Made by a program: the position numbers and the translations under genes. Under the pieces are notes generated by a model. It ran no database searches. It had not been told where the DNA came from and saw only the letters and a program-made list of their open reading frames with translations. 64,000 nt of DNA from Psychrobacter sp. APC 3281 (GTDB lineage Bacteria; Pseudomonadota; Gammaproteobacteria; Pseudomonadales; Moraxellaceae): the NCBI RefSeq assembly GCF_030407815.1, contig NZ_JASDCS010000005.1, forward strand, positions 219,227 to 283,226. Direction: 5' to 3'. The first letter of the stretch is position 1; each line of letters starts with the position of its first letter. This document shows positions 1 to 9,398 of this stretch, in pieces.

Positions 1-1
1 G

Positions 2-247
2 AAAGTAGCAAGCATGAGCTTAGACCAGGATAGTACCGTACTCGTATTCACTTCAGGCGGCGTCATCGCTGCAATCACTGCACAGTTATTGCGGCAAGGC
101 AGTCAAACCGCTTATCAGCTGAATAAAAGCTTGGTTAATACGGGTGTGACCTCTATTACTTTAAAGAATCAAAGTTCTCGCTTATTGTCTTTAAATGAAT
201 ACAGTCATTTATTCTCTGATGGCAAACCATTCGTGACATGGCGTTAA
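2..247 (+). CDS. Histidine phosphatase family protein (C-terminal part)
   Basis: The reading frame is open from the left edge, so this is the end of a gene that begins outside the window. The visible residues VLVFTSGGVIAAI, then a helix, then N-SLVNTGVTSI and a final TWR fit the C-terminal part of the phosphoglycerate mutase-like histidine phosphatases, where a conserved motif of the type V.VVSHGG.I sits near the end. Here the usual His before GG is replaced by Ser (TSGG), so the second catalytic His may be absent. The substrate cannot be told. An internal ATG at 14 is probably not the true start. Confidence 0.6.
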   Translation, partial: KVASMSLDQDSTVLVFTSGGVIAAITAQLLRQGSQTAYQLNKSLVNTGVTSITLKNQSSRLLSLNEYSHLFSDGKPFVTWR

Positions 248-265
248 ATTTGCGCATGATTATGC

Positions 266-285
266 AGGTAAGGTAAGGTAAGGTA
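266..285. repeat. Four tandem copies of AGGTA
   Basis: A perfect 5-base unit is repeated four times just after the stop codon of the histidine phosphatase. It is a simple-sequence repeat with no obvious function and lies about 95 bases before the next start codon. Confidence 0.7.
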
Positions 286-379
286 GTGTCATATCTGTTT
301 AAAGTATAAGCCTTATCGACGTTTATACTAAGAAATACCAATTTGATTCTGTGTAATATCGATATACAAAGGACGGTAC

Positions 380-1249
380 ATGCAAAATAAATTAATAAAA
401 TTGGTTGCTAAAAGTGCGCGCCATAGCAAAAACCAGATAGTAGGCGCGGTTCGACCTGCAAGCTATCTAAAAGACTTGAGTCAGCAGCAAGTAGGCAAAG
501 GTAAAACGGTGCTTATCACAGGTGCCAGTTCAGGTCTGGGTGAAGGTATGGCAAGACTGTTTGCTAGCCTTGGCTACAACCTGGCTATATGTGCGCGTCG
601 TACTGATCGTTTGGAGCACCTAAAATCGGAGATGATGCAGAAGTATCCTGATATCCGAGTCGAATACCAAGCACTAGATGTGAGTGATTACGATACGGTC
701 TTTCAAGTATTTGATGCTTTTGCAGATGATTTCGGTAGCATTGAGCGAGTAGTAGTCAATGCGGGTATTGGTGATAGCCGCCGCATTGGTAAAGGGCATT
801 TTGAAACCAATCGTCGCACTGCCGATGTCAATTTTGTCGCCGCATTGGCACAGTGTGAAGCCGCTATGAATATCTTCCGTGCTCAGAACAGTGGCCATTT
901 GGTCGTGATATCGAGCATGTCAGCCATGCGCGGATTACCTAGGCATTTGACAACCTATGGTGCAAGTAAAGCTGGCTTGGCTCATTTAGCAGAAGGCATT
1001 CGCGCCGATATGCTTTTGACCAATCTTCCTATCAAAGTTTCTACGATTTACCCAGGTTATATTCGCACTGAAATCAACGAAGGCTCTAAGCCATTACCGT
1101 TCGAAGTCGATACAGATACTGGTACTAAAGCCATTGTCGCGGCTATCGAAGCGGGCGTAGATGAAGCCTGTGTACCGAGCCTGCCTTGGTCTATGGTCAG
1201 TCATGCGATGAAGCACTTGCCATTACAGGTAATGAATAAACTAAGCTAA
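380..1249 (+). CDS. SDR family oxidoreductase
   Basis: A 289-residue classical short-chain dehydrogenase/reductase. The first ~40 residues are a basic N-terminal extension. The Rossmann motif TGASSGLG is at residues 47-54, the structural NAG at 127-129, Ser at 178-179, and the catalytic Tyr193-x3-Lys197 in YGASK. The Arg pair after beta-2 (CARR, ~71-74) is typical of NADP(H) preference. AAGGA lies about 7 bases before the ATG. The gene stands alone between the phosphatase remnant and a bidirectional terminator. The substrate is unknown; the neighbouring acyl-CoA ligases hint at a lipid or ketone substrate, but this is only inference. Confidence 0.85.
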   Translation: MQNKLIKLVAKSARHSKNQIVGAVRPASYLKDLSQQQVGKGKTVLITGASSGLGEGMARLFASLGYNLAICARRTDRLEHLKSEMMQKYPDIRVEYQALDVSDYDTVFQVFDAFADDFGSIERVVVNAGIGDSRRIGKGHFETNRRTADVNFVAALAQCEAAMNIFRAQNSGHLVVISSMSAMRGLPRHLTTYGASKAGLAHLAEGIRADMLLTNLPIKVSTIYPGYIRTEINEGSKPLPFEVDTDTGTKAIVAAIEAGVDEACVPSLPWSMVSHAMKHLPLQVMNKLS

Positions 1250-1272
1250 TCAAATAGGTTTTCTTAATGCTG

Positions 1273-1314
1273 AAAAGAAGAAGCCCACTATTATTGTAGT
1301 GGGCTTCTTCTTTT
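1273..1314. terminator. Bidirectional intrinsic terminator
   Basis: An 18-bp perfect stem (1273-1290 with 1297-1314) with loop TTATTG, flanked by A and T runs. It lies between the convergent SDR gene and the first acyl-CoA ligase gene and can serve both strands. Confidence 0.9.
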
Positions 1315-1340
1315 ATTTACTCTAAATAGCAGAGCAAGTA

Positions 1341-3041
1341 TTACAACGTTTGAGGATTATTTGACATATGCTGTTCACGCAGCTTTTGACGTAGTACTTT
1401 ACCAATATTACTCTTTGGTAGCTCACTAACAAACTCAATATGGCGTGGACATTTATAACCAGTCAAATTGTCCAACGCAAATTCTTTGATAACTTCTTTA
1501 GTGACGTTATTATCAGCAGGTACAATATAAATTTTAACCGCTTCACCTTGATTTTCATCAGGAATACCAATCACGGCGCAATCGACGATACCATCACAAT
1601 CGAGCATAACTGACTCGATCTCATTCGGGAAGACGTTGAAGCCTGAAACTAAGATCATGTCTTTCTTACGATCTAGTAGAGTAAAGTAACCTTTCTCATC
1701 CATGCTAACAATATCGCCAGTACGGAAGTAGCCATCGCGAGTAAAGTCATTGCTATTGTCTTTATTAAAGTATCCTGACATAACGTTTGGACCTTTGATA
1801 CACATCTCGCCTGATTGATGCATGCCAACACGCTCACCGTTTTCGTCAACCACGATAATATCGACACTCGGTACAGGTATACCAATAGTACCGTTGAATT
1901 TGCGATCAGTGATAACGTTGGCAGTACCGCCAGCCACACCTTCCGTCATACCCCAACCTTCAACCATGGGGCAGCCAGTCACTTCTAACCAACGTGCTGC
2001 GGTTTGCTCGGTTGCCGCCATACCACCTGCTTGCGTAATACGTAGCGAGCTAAAGTCCAAATCTTTAAAGTTTGGTTGGTCAAGTAACCCTTTGAATAGA
2101 GTGTTGACTGCAGGGAAGATGTGGAACGGTTGTTTTGATAAGGTTTTGACAAAGCCTGGCATATCGCGCGGATTAGGCACTAGGATAAAGGTATAACCTG
2201 AACGCATACCGAGCAAACTCAGCATAAAGGCAAAAATATGATACAGCGGTAAGGCCATAACCATATTGATATATACCTCGTTGATACCTGAGGTCACAGG
2301 GCGATACCATGCCTCTGATTGCATAGCAGCAGCAACGACATTACGTTGTGTTAGGACAGCACCTTTAGATAGTCCAGTTGTACCACCTGTATACTGCAAA
2401 ATCGCTTTTTGTTGTAGGGTAGTCTTTGGTGCTTGAATCGGTAGGTTTTTTCCCTTTTTTAATACTTCAGGGAATTTAGTGACATTGTACTTAGGGTCAT
2501 TCAGGTTGTATTTTGGAACCAAGCGTTTAACCTGACGAATAACCGTATTGACCAAAATACCTTTCAGACCCATCATATCGCCCATTTTCGATAGTACGAT
2601 ACGTTTGATATTGGTCTCTTCAATAACTTGTTCAAGCGCTTGGGCAAAGTTGTCAACAACAAAGATAACCTGAGCACCTGAGTCATTCAATTGATGACGC
2701 AGCTCACGGCCTGTATATAGTGGATTAATAGGTGTACAAACGTAACCTGCACGCAGAATCCCAATCATAGTCGGTAGGTATTGTGGAACGTTTGGCATCA
2801 TCAGAGCCACTACGCTGCCTTTAGGTAAACCTTGAGCTTGTAACCATGCTGCGACTGCAAGTGAAGCGTTATCAACGTCGCCATAAGTATGCGTAACACC
2901 CATACAGATAGTCATCGGATGCATACGAAAGCGGTTAAAACACTCTTCATATAACTCTATGAGGCTTTCATACTGATCAGGATTGATCGTCTTAGGTACG
3001 TTTTCTGGGTATTGAGCAAGCCAAGGTTTATCTACAGTCAT
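1341..3041 (-). CDS. fadD: Long-chain-fatty-acid--CoA ligase, copy 1
   Basis: A 566-residue AMP-forming acyl-CoA synthetase that activates fatty acids with ATP and CoA for beta-oxidation or lipid synthesis, usually at the inner membrane face. Adenylation motifs are all present: the P-loop YTGGTTGLSKG at 217-227, GWGMTEG at 362-368, YFRTGD at 438-443, the hinge region DRKKDMILVSGFNVFPNE at about 457-474, and the C-terminal catalytic Lys548 in PKSNIGKVLR. Length matches E. coli FadD (561). The start is preceded by AAGG nine bases upstream, the same arrangement as in the tandem copy at 3684-5381. The two copies look nearly identical along most of their length. Confidence 0.93.
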   Translation of the reverse strand: MTVDKPWLAQYPENVPKTINPDQYESLIELYEECFNRFRMHPMTICMGVTHTYGDVDNASLAVAAWLQAQGLPKGSVVALMMPNVPQYLPTMIGILRAGYVCTPINPLYTGRELRHQLNDSGAQVIFVVDNFAQALEQVIEETNIKRIVLSKMGDMMGLKGILVNTVIRQVKRLVPKYNLNDPKYNVTKFPEVLKKGKNLPIQAPKTTLQQKAILQYTGGTTGLSKGAVLTQRNVVAAAMQSEAWYRPVTSGINEVYINMVMALPLYHIFAFMLSLLGMRSGYTFILVPNPRDMPGFVKTLSKQPFHIFPAVNTLFKGLLDQPNFKDLDFSSLRITQAGGMAATEQTAARWLEVTGCPMVEGWGMTEGVAGGTANVITDRKFNGTIGIPVPSVDIIVVDENGERVGMHQSGEMCIKGPNVMSGYFNKDNSNDFTRDGYFRTGDIVSMDEKGYFTLLDRKKDMILVSGFNVFPNEIESVMLDCDGIVDCAVIGIPDENQGEAVKIYIVPADNNVTKEVIKEFALDNLTGYKCPRHIEFVSELPKSNIGKVLRQKLREQHMSNNPQTL

Positions 3042-3601
3042 GATTAGCGTCCTTAAATATTAAAATAAATTAAGGCTCTATAAAAAAGTAGTCACATCCA
3101 TGTCAACAATTTAAATCGCTGTTCCGTTAGCAAGAAATTGTCGAGTGTTATCCTATATATTCACATACTGCTAAAATACGAGGCCCTTATAAAGTTTGAT
3201 TTAACCACAGAGTATAAATAACTCATCAGATTAAAAAACCAATTAATGTTTTGGTAATGAAAATAGCTACTAGTAATGCTGCTAATCAATCGATATGAGT
3301 CATAATTATATAAGATCAAAGTAACAGAAAGTATAGTGACACATTTTGGCAATACATTAACATAACTACAACCGTGCCTGTTATTCTTATACAAGAACTT
3401 GATAGTTTACAGTTAAATTTGATAAATGAAATAATATATGTTGAATAGTTAGAAAACGCCTAGAAGAATTATTTACTTTCTTATCAAGTAATTAACATGA
3501 CATTTATTCAAAAAATGTTATATAACTGAATATAAAAGTAGATTTGCAGTAATTATAGTGGGGTAGTGTCATAATTGAATGACATAAAGTGAATATATAA
3601 A
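3042..3601. other. AT-rich intergenic region between the two ligase genes
   Basis: About 560 bases, very AT-rich. I found no convincing gene, RNA or long inverted repeat. A 77-codon open frame on the minus strand (3161-3394) has no ribosome binding site and a composition unlike the neighbours. The promoter of copy 1 is presumably in the part nearest 3042, but I cannot place it securely. Confidence 0.6.
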
Positions 3602-3634
3602 AAGAGCATCTTACATTAAATGTAAAATGCTCTT
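3602..3634 (-). terminator. Intrinsic terminator of the second acyl-CoA ligase gene
   Basis: A 16-bp stem with one mismatch (3602-3617 with 3619-3634), effective loop ATTAAAT, followed on the minus strand by a run of T (CTCTTTTTATAT). It is about 50 bases past the stop codon of the copy-2 ligase, which suggests the two paralogues are transcribed separately. Confidence 0.85.
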
Positions 3635-3683
3635 GAGTGAAAATAAAATCAAATTTTTGAAAAATTAAAATTTTGATATTCGT

Positions 3684-5381
3684 TTATCTTTGTGGATGGT
3701 CTGCATTGTGTTTTTCACGCAATTTTTGACGCAGTACTTTACCGACATTACTTTTTGGTAGGTCACTCACAAACTCGATGTGGCGTGGACACTTATAACC
3801 CGTTAGATTATCTAATGCAAAATCTGTAATGACTTCTTTGGTAACGTTATTGTCTTCAGGCACTACGTATATTTTGACTGCTTCACCTTGATGACTATCA
3901 GGAATACCAATTACCGCGCAGTCAAGAATACCGTCACAGTCAAGCATTACGGACTCAATTTCGTTCGGAAATACATTGAAGCCTGAAACCAAGATCATGT
4001 CTTTCTTACGATCTAGCAGTTTAATATAACCTTTGTCATCCATACTGACGATATCACCAGTACGGAAATAACCATCACTAGTAAAATCAGCACTACTGTC
4101 TCTATTGAGATATCCAGAGGTTACGTTAGGGCCTTTAATACATAGCTCGCCCCCTTCGTTTAAACCTACATGCTTGCCATCTTCATCAATAATGATGACA
4201 TCTACGCCAGGTGCTGGTACACCGATAGTACCGTTAAACTCACGATTGGTAATAACGTTGGCGGTACCAACTGCAACGCCTTCTGTCATACCCCAACCTT
4301 CGATCATCGCGCAGCCCGTCACTTCTAACCAGCGATTCGCAGTTTGCTCAGTAGCCGCCATACCACCAGCTTGTGAGATACGTAAAGAGCTAAAGTCCAA
4401 ATCTTTAAAGTTTGGATTATCGAGCAGTCCTTTAAAGAGGGTATTAACCGCAGGGAAAATATGGAACGGTTGTTTTGATAAAGTTTTAACAAATCCAGGA
4501 ATATCACGCGGATTAGGTACTAGTATAAAGGTATAGCCTGAGCGCATACCAAGTAGACTAAGCATGAATGCAAAAATATGATACAGCGGCAGCGCCATCA
4601 CCATATTGATATATACTTCGTTAATTTCTGATGTGATAGGGCGAGTCCATGCTTCTGATTGCATCGCTGCTGCTACAATATTACGCTGCGATAAAATAGC
4701 GCCTTTTGAGAGTCCTGTAGTGCCACCTGTATATTGCAAAAATGCTTTTTGGTCCAGAGACATGGTTGGTTGTTGAAAAGGTAGGTTTTTACCTTTTTTC
4801 AATACTTCAGGGAATTTAGTAACGTGGTACTTAGGGTCATTAAGATTGTACTTGGGTACTAAGCGTTTGACCTGACGAATAATTGTATTGACCAAAATAC
4901 CTTTCAAACCCATCATATCGCCCATCTTCGATAGGATGACACGTTTGATAGCCGTTTCTTCAATGACTTGCTCAAGCGCTTGGGCAAAGTTATCGACTAC
5001 AAAAATTGCTTGAGCACCAGAATCATTAAGCTGATGGCGTAATTCTCGGCCAGTATATAGTGGGTTGACAGGGGTACAAACGTAGCCTGCACGCAGTATT
5101 CCAATCATGGTTGGTAGATACTGTGGCACGTTTGGCATCATCAAAGCGACGACACTGCCTTTTGGCAAGCCTTGGTTCTGTAGCCAAGCAGCGACTGCCA
5201 TTGAAGCGTTATCGATATCACCATAGGTATGAGTCACTCCCATACAAATGCTCATCGGATGTCCACGGAAGCGATCGAAGCATTCTTCGTATAGCTCCAT
5301 GATGCTGCTATATCTATCGGGGTTAATGGTTTTTGGCACACCGGCTGGATATTGAGAAAGCCAAGGTTTGTTCGATATCAT
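3684..5381 (-). CDS. fadD: Long-chain-fatty-acid--CoA ligase, copy 2
   Basis: A 565-residue paralogue of the ligase at 1341-3041, with the same adenylation motifs (YTGGTTGLSKG, GWGMTEG, YFRTGD, DRKKDMILVSGF, PKSNVGKVLR). The frame is open 26 codons further upstream to 5459. I place the start at 5381 because the resulting N-terminus MISNKPWLSQYP aligns with MTVDKPWLAQYP of copy 1 and because AAGG sits nine bases ahead of it in both genes. Differences between the copies cluster in a few surface-type stretches (for example around the VDVIIIDEDGKHVGLNEG segment), while catalytic motifs are unchanged, so both are probably active. Different chain-length preference or regulation is possible but not visible. 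Confidence 0.92.
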   Translation of the reverse strand: MISNKPWLSQYPAGVPKTINPDRYSSIMELYEECFDRFRGHPMSICMGVTHTYGDIDNASMAVAAWLQNQGLPKGSVVALMMPNVPQYLPTMIGILRAGYVCTPVNPLYTGRELRHQLNDSGAQAIFVVDNFAQALEQVIEETAIKRVILSKMGDMMGLKGILVNTIIRQVKRLVPKYNLNDPKYHVTKFPEVLKKGKNLPFQQPTMSLDQKAFLQYTGGTTGLSKGAILSQRNIVAAAMQSEAWTRPITSEINEVYINMVMALPLYHIFAFMLSLLGMRSGYTFILVPNPRDIPGFVKTLSKQPFHIFPAVNTLFKGLLDNPNFKDLDFSSLRISQAGGMAATEQTANRWLEVTGCAMIEGWGMTEGVAVGTANVITNREFNGTIGVPAPGVDVIIIDEDGKHVGLNEGGELCIKGPNVTSGYLNRDSSADFTSDGYFRTGDIVSMDDKGYIKLLDRKKDMILVSGFNVFPNEIESVMLDCDGILDCAVIGIPDSHQGEAVKIYVVPEDNNVTKEVITDFALDNLTGYKCPRHIEFVSDLPKSNVGKVLRQKLREKHNADHPQR

Positions 5382-5838
5382 AGTTAGCATCCTTGCGATT
5401 TGATATAGGCTAAAGTATTTTGAAAAGGTAGTTGTCAATCTATCAATGGTACAAACCACTACTGATTTAAGTGGTATCTACCGTATTCAATAGCATCCCT
5501 GTCTATTGATTAATAGCTAGTTTTTTTGCTGCTGTCACAGCATTTTATTCAATAAATATTTAAACAAAGCGTTAAATAGAACAAATAAAAAGTTTAGTAA
5601 TAAAAGTGATGTTCGTCCTAAAACTATTTATCTACTGCTTAAAAATAAAGTATCAAAAAAACGATACATTTGAGCAATACATTAGCATGAATTTAGTCTA
5701 AAACAATAACAGTAAGCGATACTGATCAGTACATATATTAACTTATAAGAATATATTACCTTTGTTAGCTGATAAAAGAAGGATTAGATAATTAATATTG
5801 ATGAGCTGACAAAAAACAAAGGAATGTAAATGCTAAGA
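5382..5838. other. AT-rich intergenic region upstream of ligase copy 2
   Basis: About 455 bases between the ligase start and the end of the permease gene. Strongly AT-rich. I see no gene, RNA or repeat that I can support. It probably holds the promoter of ligase copy 2 near its left end. Confidence 0.55.
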
Positions 5839-6633
5839 CTATTGCGGTAAAATGAATTGATCTTTTTTATTAAAGAAACGTCGATAGATGAGTAATGCAC
5901 TGATAGTACAGCCAAGCGTGCTGCTGACACATATCAGAAACATAGTGACTATTTGATAGCGTACGGCTTGAGTGGGATCGGCGCCCGCTAGGATTTGACC
6001 AGTCATCATGCCTGGTAAACTAACAATACCAACGACTAGCATAGAGTTTAAAGTTGGGGTCAAGCCATTAGTGATAGCTGCCTTTATCTGCTCATGGACG
6101 GCTTCGAATGGCCTAGCAGATAGACTGAGCATCATTTCTATGCGCCCTGATTGCTCATGAAAGGATTCAATCAATTGATTGCTTGTCAACGAAATGGCAG
6201 TCAGGGAGTTTCCTAATATCAGACCCAATATAGGAATAATGAATTGCGGTGTATACCAAGGCTGCACATTCAAAATCGCGATAATCGCAATCGTCGTTAC
6301 TAGTATTGCTGAGATACCGACTGCCAATAACGTATCTGTTAATAGCCCTTTATAGCTGCGTTTAACGCGATTTTTGGCGGCACTTCCTGCAATTAGAGTC
6401 ATGACCGTTAAGATAATTAGTACTTCATACCATTGTTCACGTGCAAAAATCCACGCCAGTATCAGCCCAATAAAGCTAAGTTGTATGATCGTACGAAAGG
6501 CCGCTATTAGAAGGGTCTTGCTTAGTTTTAAACGTAAGCGCCAAGAGATGAGTAATACAATGATAATTAGGCTGCTAGCAAGAGCGATATCACTATAAGT
6601 GAGAAAAATTTGCATATCATTCGTACCACTCAT
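5839..6633 (-). CDS. fetB: FetB/YbbM-type ABC transporter permease
   Basis: A 264-residue inner-membrane protein with about seven hydrophobic segments, beginning near residues 12-32 and ending around 225-250. The stretches RTIIQLSFIGLIL, ILGNSLTAISLTSNQLIE and SLPGMMTGQILAGADPTQAVRYQI are the hallmarks of the UPF0014/FetB family. In E. coli FetAB exports iron and protects against oxidative stress. The ATPase partner is encoded immediately upstream on the same strand (129-base gap). I rank the family as certain and the iron substrate as transferred from the E. coli pair. Confidence 0.85.
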   Translation of the reverse strand: MSGTNDMQIFLTYSDIALASSLIIIVLLISWRLRLKLSKTLLIAAFRTIIQLSFIGLILAWIFAREQWYEVLIILTVMTLIAGSAAKNRVKRSYKGLLTDTLLAVGISAILVTTIAIIAILNVQPWYTPQFIIPILGLILGNSLTAISLTSNQLIESFHEQSGRIEMMLSLSARPFEAVHEQIKAAITNGLTPTLNSMLVVGIVSLPGMMTGQILAGADPTQAVRYQIVTMFLICVSSTLGCTISALLIYRRFFNKKDQFILPQ

Positions 6634-6762
6634 ATGAGCTTATTTAGGAAGTAATTATGGTAATAATAGAAGGTGAGGGTTGAGGTCATTAACGTGCTAA
6701 ATTGTCTGAGCAACTATACGACGACTTACTTATTTAATTAGATATTCTTGTATAAAAGTTCT

Positions 6763-7599
6763 TCAAGAGTCTGCAATGAGCACACCTGCTTGCATATGCC
6801 AATGTCTATTTGCCAAAGGCATGATATCTTTTGTGTCGTGAGTCACCCATAGGAGTGTGCGCTGTGCATCTGCATGCAACCAGTTTATGAGTAAGTTGAC
6901 TAGCTGTGCTGAAGTGTCAATGTCCAAAGCAGCAGTTGGCTCGTCTAGTAATAGAACTTTTGGACTAAGCTGCAATAGACGCAATGTATTGACCAGTTGG
7001 CGCTCGCCACCAGATAAATGCTTGGCGTCTTGTTGCAAAAAATCTGCACTTCTATCTAAGTGTTCAAGTTGAACAATATGCCAGTCTATGTTAAAAGTCT
7101 GCGATTGATGAGCATACAGTTGATAAGGCATTTGTAAGTTTTCAAGGACACTACCGTCTAACAGCTGTGGATGCTGAGCAAGTAGGGCAACTTGTTGGCG
7201 CCACAGTACAGGTGCAGTCTCATGAATATCGTGATAAACATTACTCGACGTGTCATCATCCAAACGAACAGTACCGCTGCTCATTGGCAGTAATCCTGCC
7301 AATATTCGCAATAGTACGGATTTACCGCTGCCAGACGCTCCTGTCAAAACAGTGACTTGCCCTGACAATAGCGTACCGCTCGCACCGCTTATTAGCGTTC
7401 GATCATGAATTGATGGCTCTTTATCCAGTGAAGTGTTTGCGGTTAGCTTGCTTGTCCAGTTTTGATAAATGCTAGACGGCATAGAAGGTTTTTTCAGTGC
7501 TTCTTTGCTATTTTTAATGCTTTGAGCATTTATCGTCCGTTGGCTATGTACCCATAGGTTATCAAATTCAAGCAACACTCTACCCGTATCTATGCTCAT
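6763..7599 (-). CDS. fetA: ABC transporter ATP-binding protein, FetA-like, with N-terminal insertion
   Basis: A 278-residue ABC ATPase. Walker A GASGSGKS at 87-94, Q-loop around LAQHPQ (140-145), signature LSGGERQ at 195-201, Walker B LLLDEP at 216-221, and H-loop His254 in WVTHD. E. coli FetA is about 225 residues; the excess is an unusual ~45-residue polar stretch (about 20-66) between the first beta strand (VLLEFDNLWV) and the strand before Walker A. It is rich in Ser, Lys and Asn. The gene starts 6 bases after the thioesterase stop codon and precedes the FetB-type permease, so the three genes form an operon. Confidence 0.85.
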   Translation of the reverse strand: MSIDTGRVLLEFDNLWVHSQRTINAQSIKNSKEALKKPSMPSSIYQNWTSKLTANTSLDKEPSIHDRTLISGASGTLLSGQVTVLTGASGSGKSVLLRILAGLLPMSSGTVRLDDDTSSNVYHDIHETAPVLWRQQVALLAQHPQLLDGSVLENLQMPYQLYAHQSQTFNIDWHIVQLEHLDRSADFLQQDAKHLSGGERQLVNTLRLLQLSPKVLLLDEPTAALDIDTSAQLVNLLINWLHADAQRTLLWVTHDTKDIMPLANRHWHMQAGVLIADS

Positions 7600-7605
7600 A
7601 GCGCT

Positions 7606-8193
7606 CTACTGCTGACCATGCACTTGCTCAGAGATAGCCTGTTCGATCGTAACGCGCAGTTTTTTTGGTACACGAATAGGACGCATTGGTGGGGTTGTCG
7701 CTGAAGTATCTGGTTTATCGCTGCCTATTTCGTCATTACTCATTGGCTCTGGTTTGACGAGGTTTTGTACGCAGGCAATGACGATTTTGGTGCTGCTTAG
7801 TAGCTGGCTATCATCTGTTTCGGTAGTGCCATGATTTGGTAGATTGCGATATATACTTTGATAAAATATGATGCTGGCAGGTTTTAGCTCCACTTTATCA
7901 ATACGTACGCTAATTACCTCATCTAATAGAATGGCTCTTTTGTATTGCAAGTCCGCCTGACTCACGACAAAATGCTGTACTTCACCACTGTCAGTCTGCA
8001 AAAAATATCCATTTAAGCCTAGCTCAGTAAACCAGTCGCGTCGGCAGTTTTCAAAAAACACCAAATGATTGGCGTGATAGACTATACCGCCAGCATCAGT
8101 ATGGTTAATATAGACGTTATAATCTTTAGCAAATAGTGGTTTGGTATCATCATTCATGGCTGATGTCGTATTTTTTTGCTTAATTGTTGTCAT
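7606..8193 (-). CDS. 4HBT-fold acyl-CoA thioesterase
   Basis: A 195-residue hot-dog-fold thioesterase of the YbgC/4-hydroxybenzoyl-CoA thioesterase group. The motif YINHTDAGGIVYHANHLVFFE (split here over residues 28-48) holds the catalytic Asp33 and conserved His40. These enzymes hydrolyse acyl-CoA or aryl-CoA thioesters in the cytoplasm. A Thr/Ser-rich stretch (about 125-175) interrupts the C-terminal half and makes the protein longer than the usual 130-140 residues. It is first in an operon with the FetA/FetB transporter genes. It is not linked to tol-pal genes here, so calling it ybgC would be unsafe. Confidence 0.8.
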   Translation of the reverse strand: MTTIKQKNTTSAMNDDTKPLFAKDYNVYINHTDAGGIVYHANHLVFFENCRRDWFTELGLNGYFLQTDSGEVQHFVVSQADLQYKRAILLDEVISVRIDKVELKPASIIFYQSIYRNLPNHGTTETDDSQLLSSTKIVIACVQNLVKPEPMSNDEIGSDKPDTSATTPPMRPIRVPKKLRVTIEQAISEQVHGQQ

Positions 8194-8398
8194 AGCGATG
8201 CTCGATATTTTTAATAAGTATTGTTGAATAAAAGTGTTTCAGATAGACCAATATTAGATAGTGCTTATAATAGAGTTACTCTAGCTCAAGATATCAGGCC
8301 ATGCAACCGCTAGAACCGCTTACATTTGTTATCATAGCCGTTTATATTTCCCCCATTTATAGAGCGCTATATTCCAACCAATCAGTATAGGACAGTTT

Positions 8399-9223
8399 AT
8401 GACCCGTTTTGTCAGTTTTAACATCAATGGTATCCGTGCACGTCAGCATCAGCTCGAGGCGGTGCGCGAGGTAATCGATCCTGATGTCATGGGCCTACAA
8501 GAAACCAAGGTTCATGATGATCAATTTCCGCTTAGCGATATTGAAGGTCTGGGCTACCACGTAGAGTACTTTGGACAAAAAGGGCATTACGGCGTCGCAC
8601 TATTATCCAAAGCTGCACCTATATTCGTACAAAAAGGCTTCCCTGGCGAAGATGAAGAAGCCCAAAAGCGCTTTATCCATGCACGTTATGAGTTTGAAGG
8701 TCGTGAAGTGGATGTGCTCAATGGTTACTTTCCGCAAGGAGAAAGCCAGGATCACCCGACCAAATTTCCTATGAAGCGTACTTATTATGCCAATTTGATG
8801 GCTTATATTGATACGCTAAAAGCGGAAGGTCGTTCGATTATCGTCATGGGTGATATGAATATTGCACCAGAAGATATCGATATTGGTATTGGTGAAGTTA
8901 ATGCCAAGCGTTGGTTGAAAAACAGAAAAACCTCATTTCTGCCGGAAGAGCGCGAATGGTACTCAGCATTGATGTCACGTGAGTTAACAGATACTTACCG
9001 TCTGCATTATCCAGAGAGCACTGAGTTATACAGCTGGTTTGATTATCGCAGTCGCGGCTTCAATGATGAACCTAAGCGCGGGTTACGTATTGATCATATT
9101 CTATGTACCTCAGACTTAATCGGTAAATGTATCGATGCTGGTATCAGTTATGAGCTACGTGCTATGGAAAAACCATCTGACCATGCACCAATTTGGTCAG
9201 CATTTGACCTAAAGAAACCGTAA
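8399..9223 (+). CDS. xthA: Exodeoxyribonuclease III
   Basis: A 274-residue endonuclease/exonuclease/phosphatase-fold DNA repair enzyme that cuts AP sites and degrades 3' ends in base excision repair. N-terminal [12 protein letters not shown], catalytic Glu35 in LQETKV, Asp/Asn in [11 protein letters not shown] (about 156-166), RIDHIL (about 231-236) and the terminal SDHAPIW with the catalytic His are all present. AGGA is 7 bases upstream of the ATG. Length matches E. coli XthA (268). It is a single gene with its own promoter region, divergent from the thioesterase operon. Confidence 0.95.
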   Translation: MTRFVSFNINGIRARQHQLEAVREVIDPDVMGLQETKVHDDQFPLSDIEGLGYHVEYFGQKGHYGVALLSKAAPIFVQKGFPGEDEEAQKRFIHARYEFEGREVDVLNGYFPQGESQDHPTKFPMKRTYYANLMAYIDTLKAEGRSIIVMGDMNIAPEDIDIGIGEVNAKRWLKNRKTSFLPEEREWYSALMSRELTDTYRLHYPESTELYSWFDYRSRGFNDEPKRGLRIDHILCTSDLIGKCIDAGISYELRAMEKPSDHAPIWSAFDLKKP

Positions 9224-9398
9224 TATTTATATGTAGTCAATCTCATGTCAATTAGCGACGGCGCTCAGCTTGTTCAGTCTGCTTATTGTAGTGTTGTAGC
9301 TAGTTCTTCTTGTATCTGAACTGTCTTGAAATGACGATAGTATTTATCACTTTGTACTCCGTAAATAACGATAAAAATTGAAAAATAAGGATTTTATT

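Noticed and set aside
3161..3394. A 77-codon open frame on the minus strand in the gap between the ligase genes
   Set aside because: No ribosome binding site, Asn/Tyr/Ser-rich composition expected from random AT-rich DNA, and no recognisable domain.
282..3574. Repeated 12-mer GGTAGTGTCATA at 282-293 and 3563-3574
   Set aside because: Only two short copies with unrelated flanks and no inverted partner; likely chance in AT-rich sequence.
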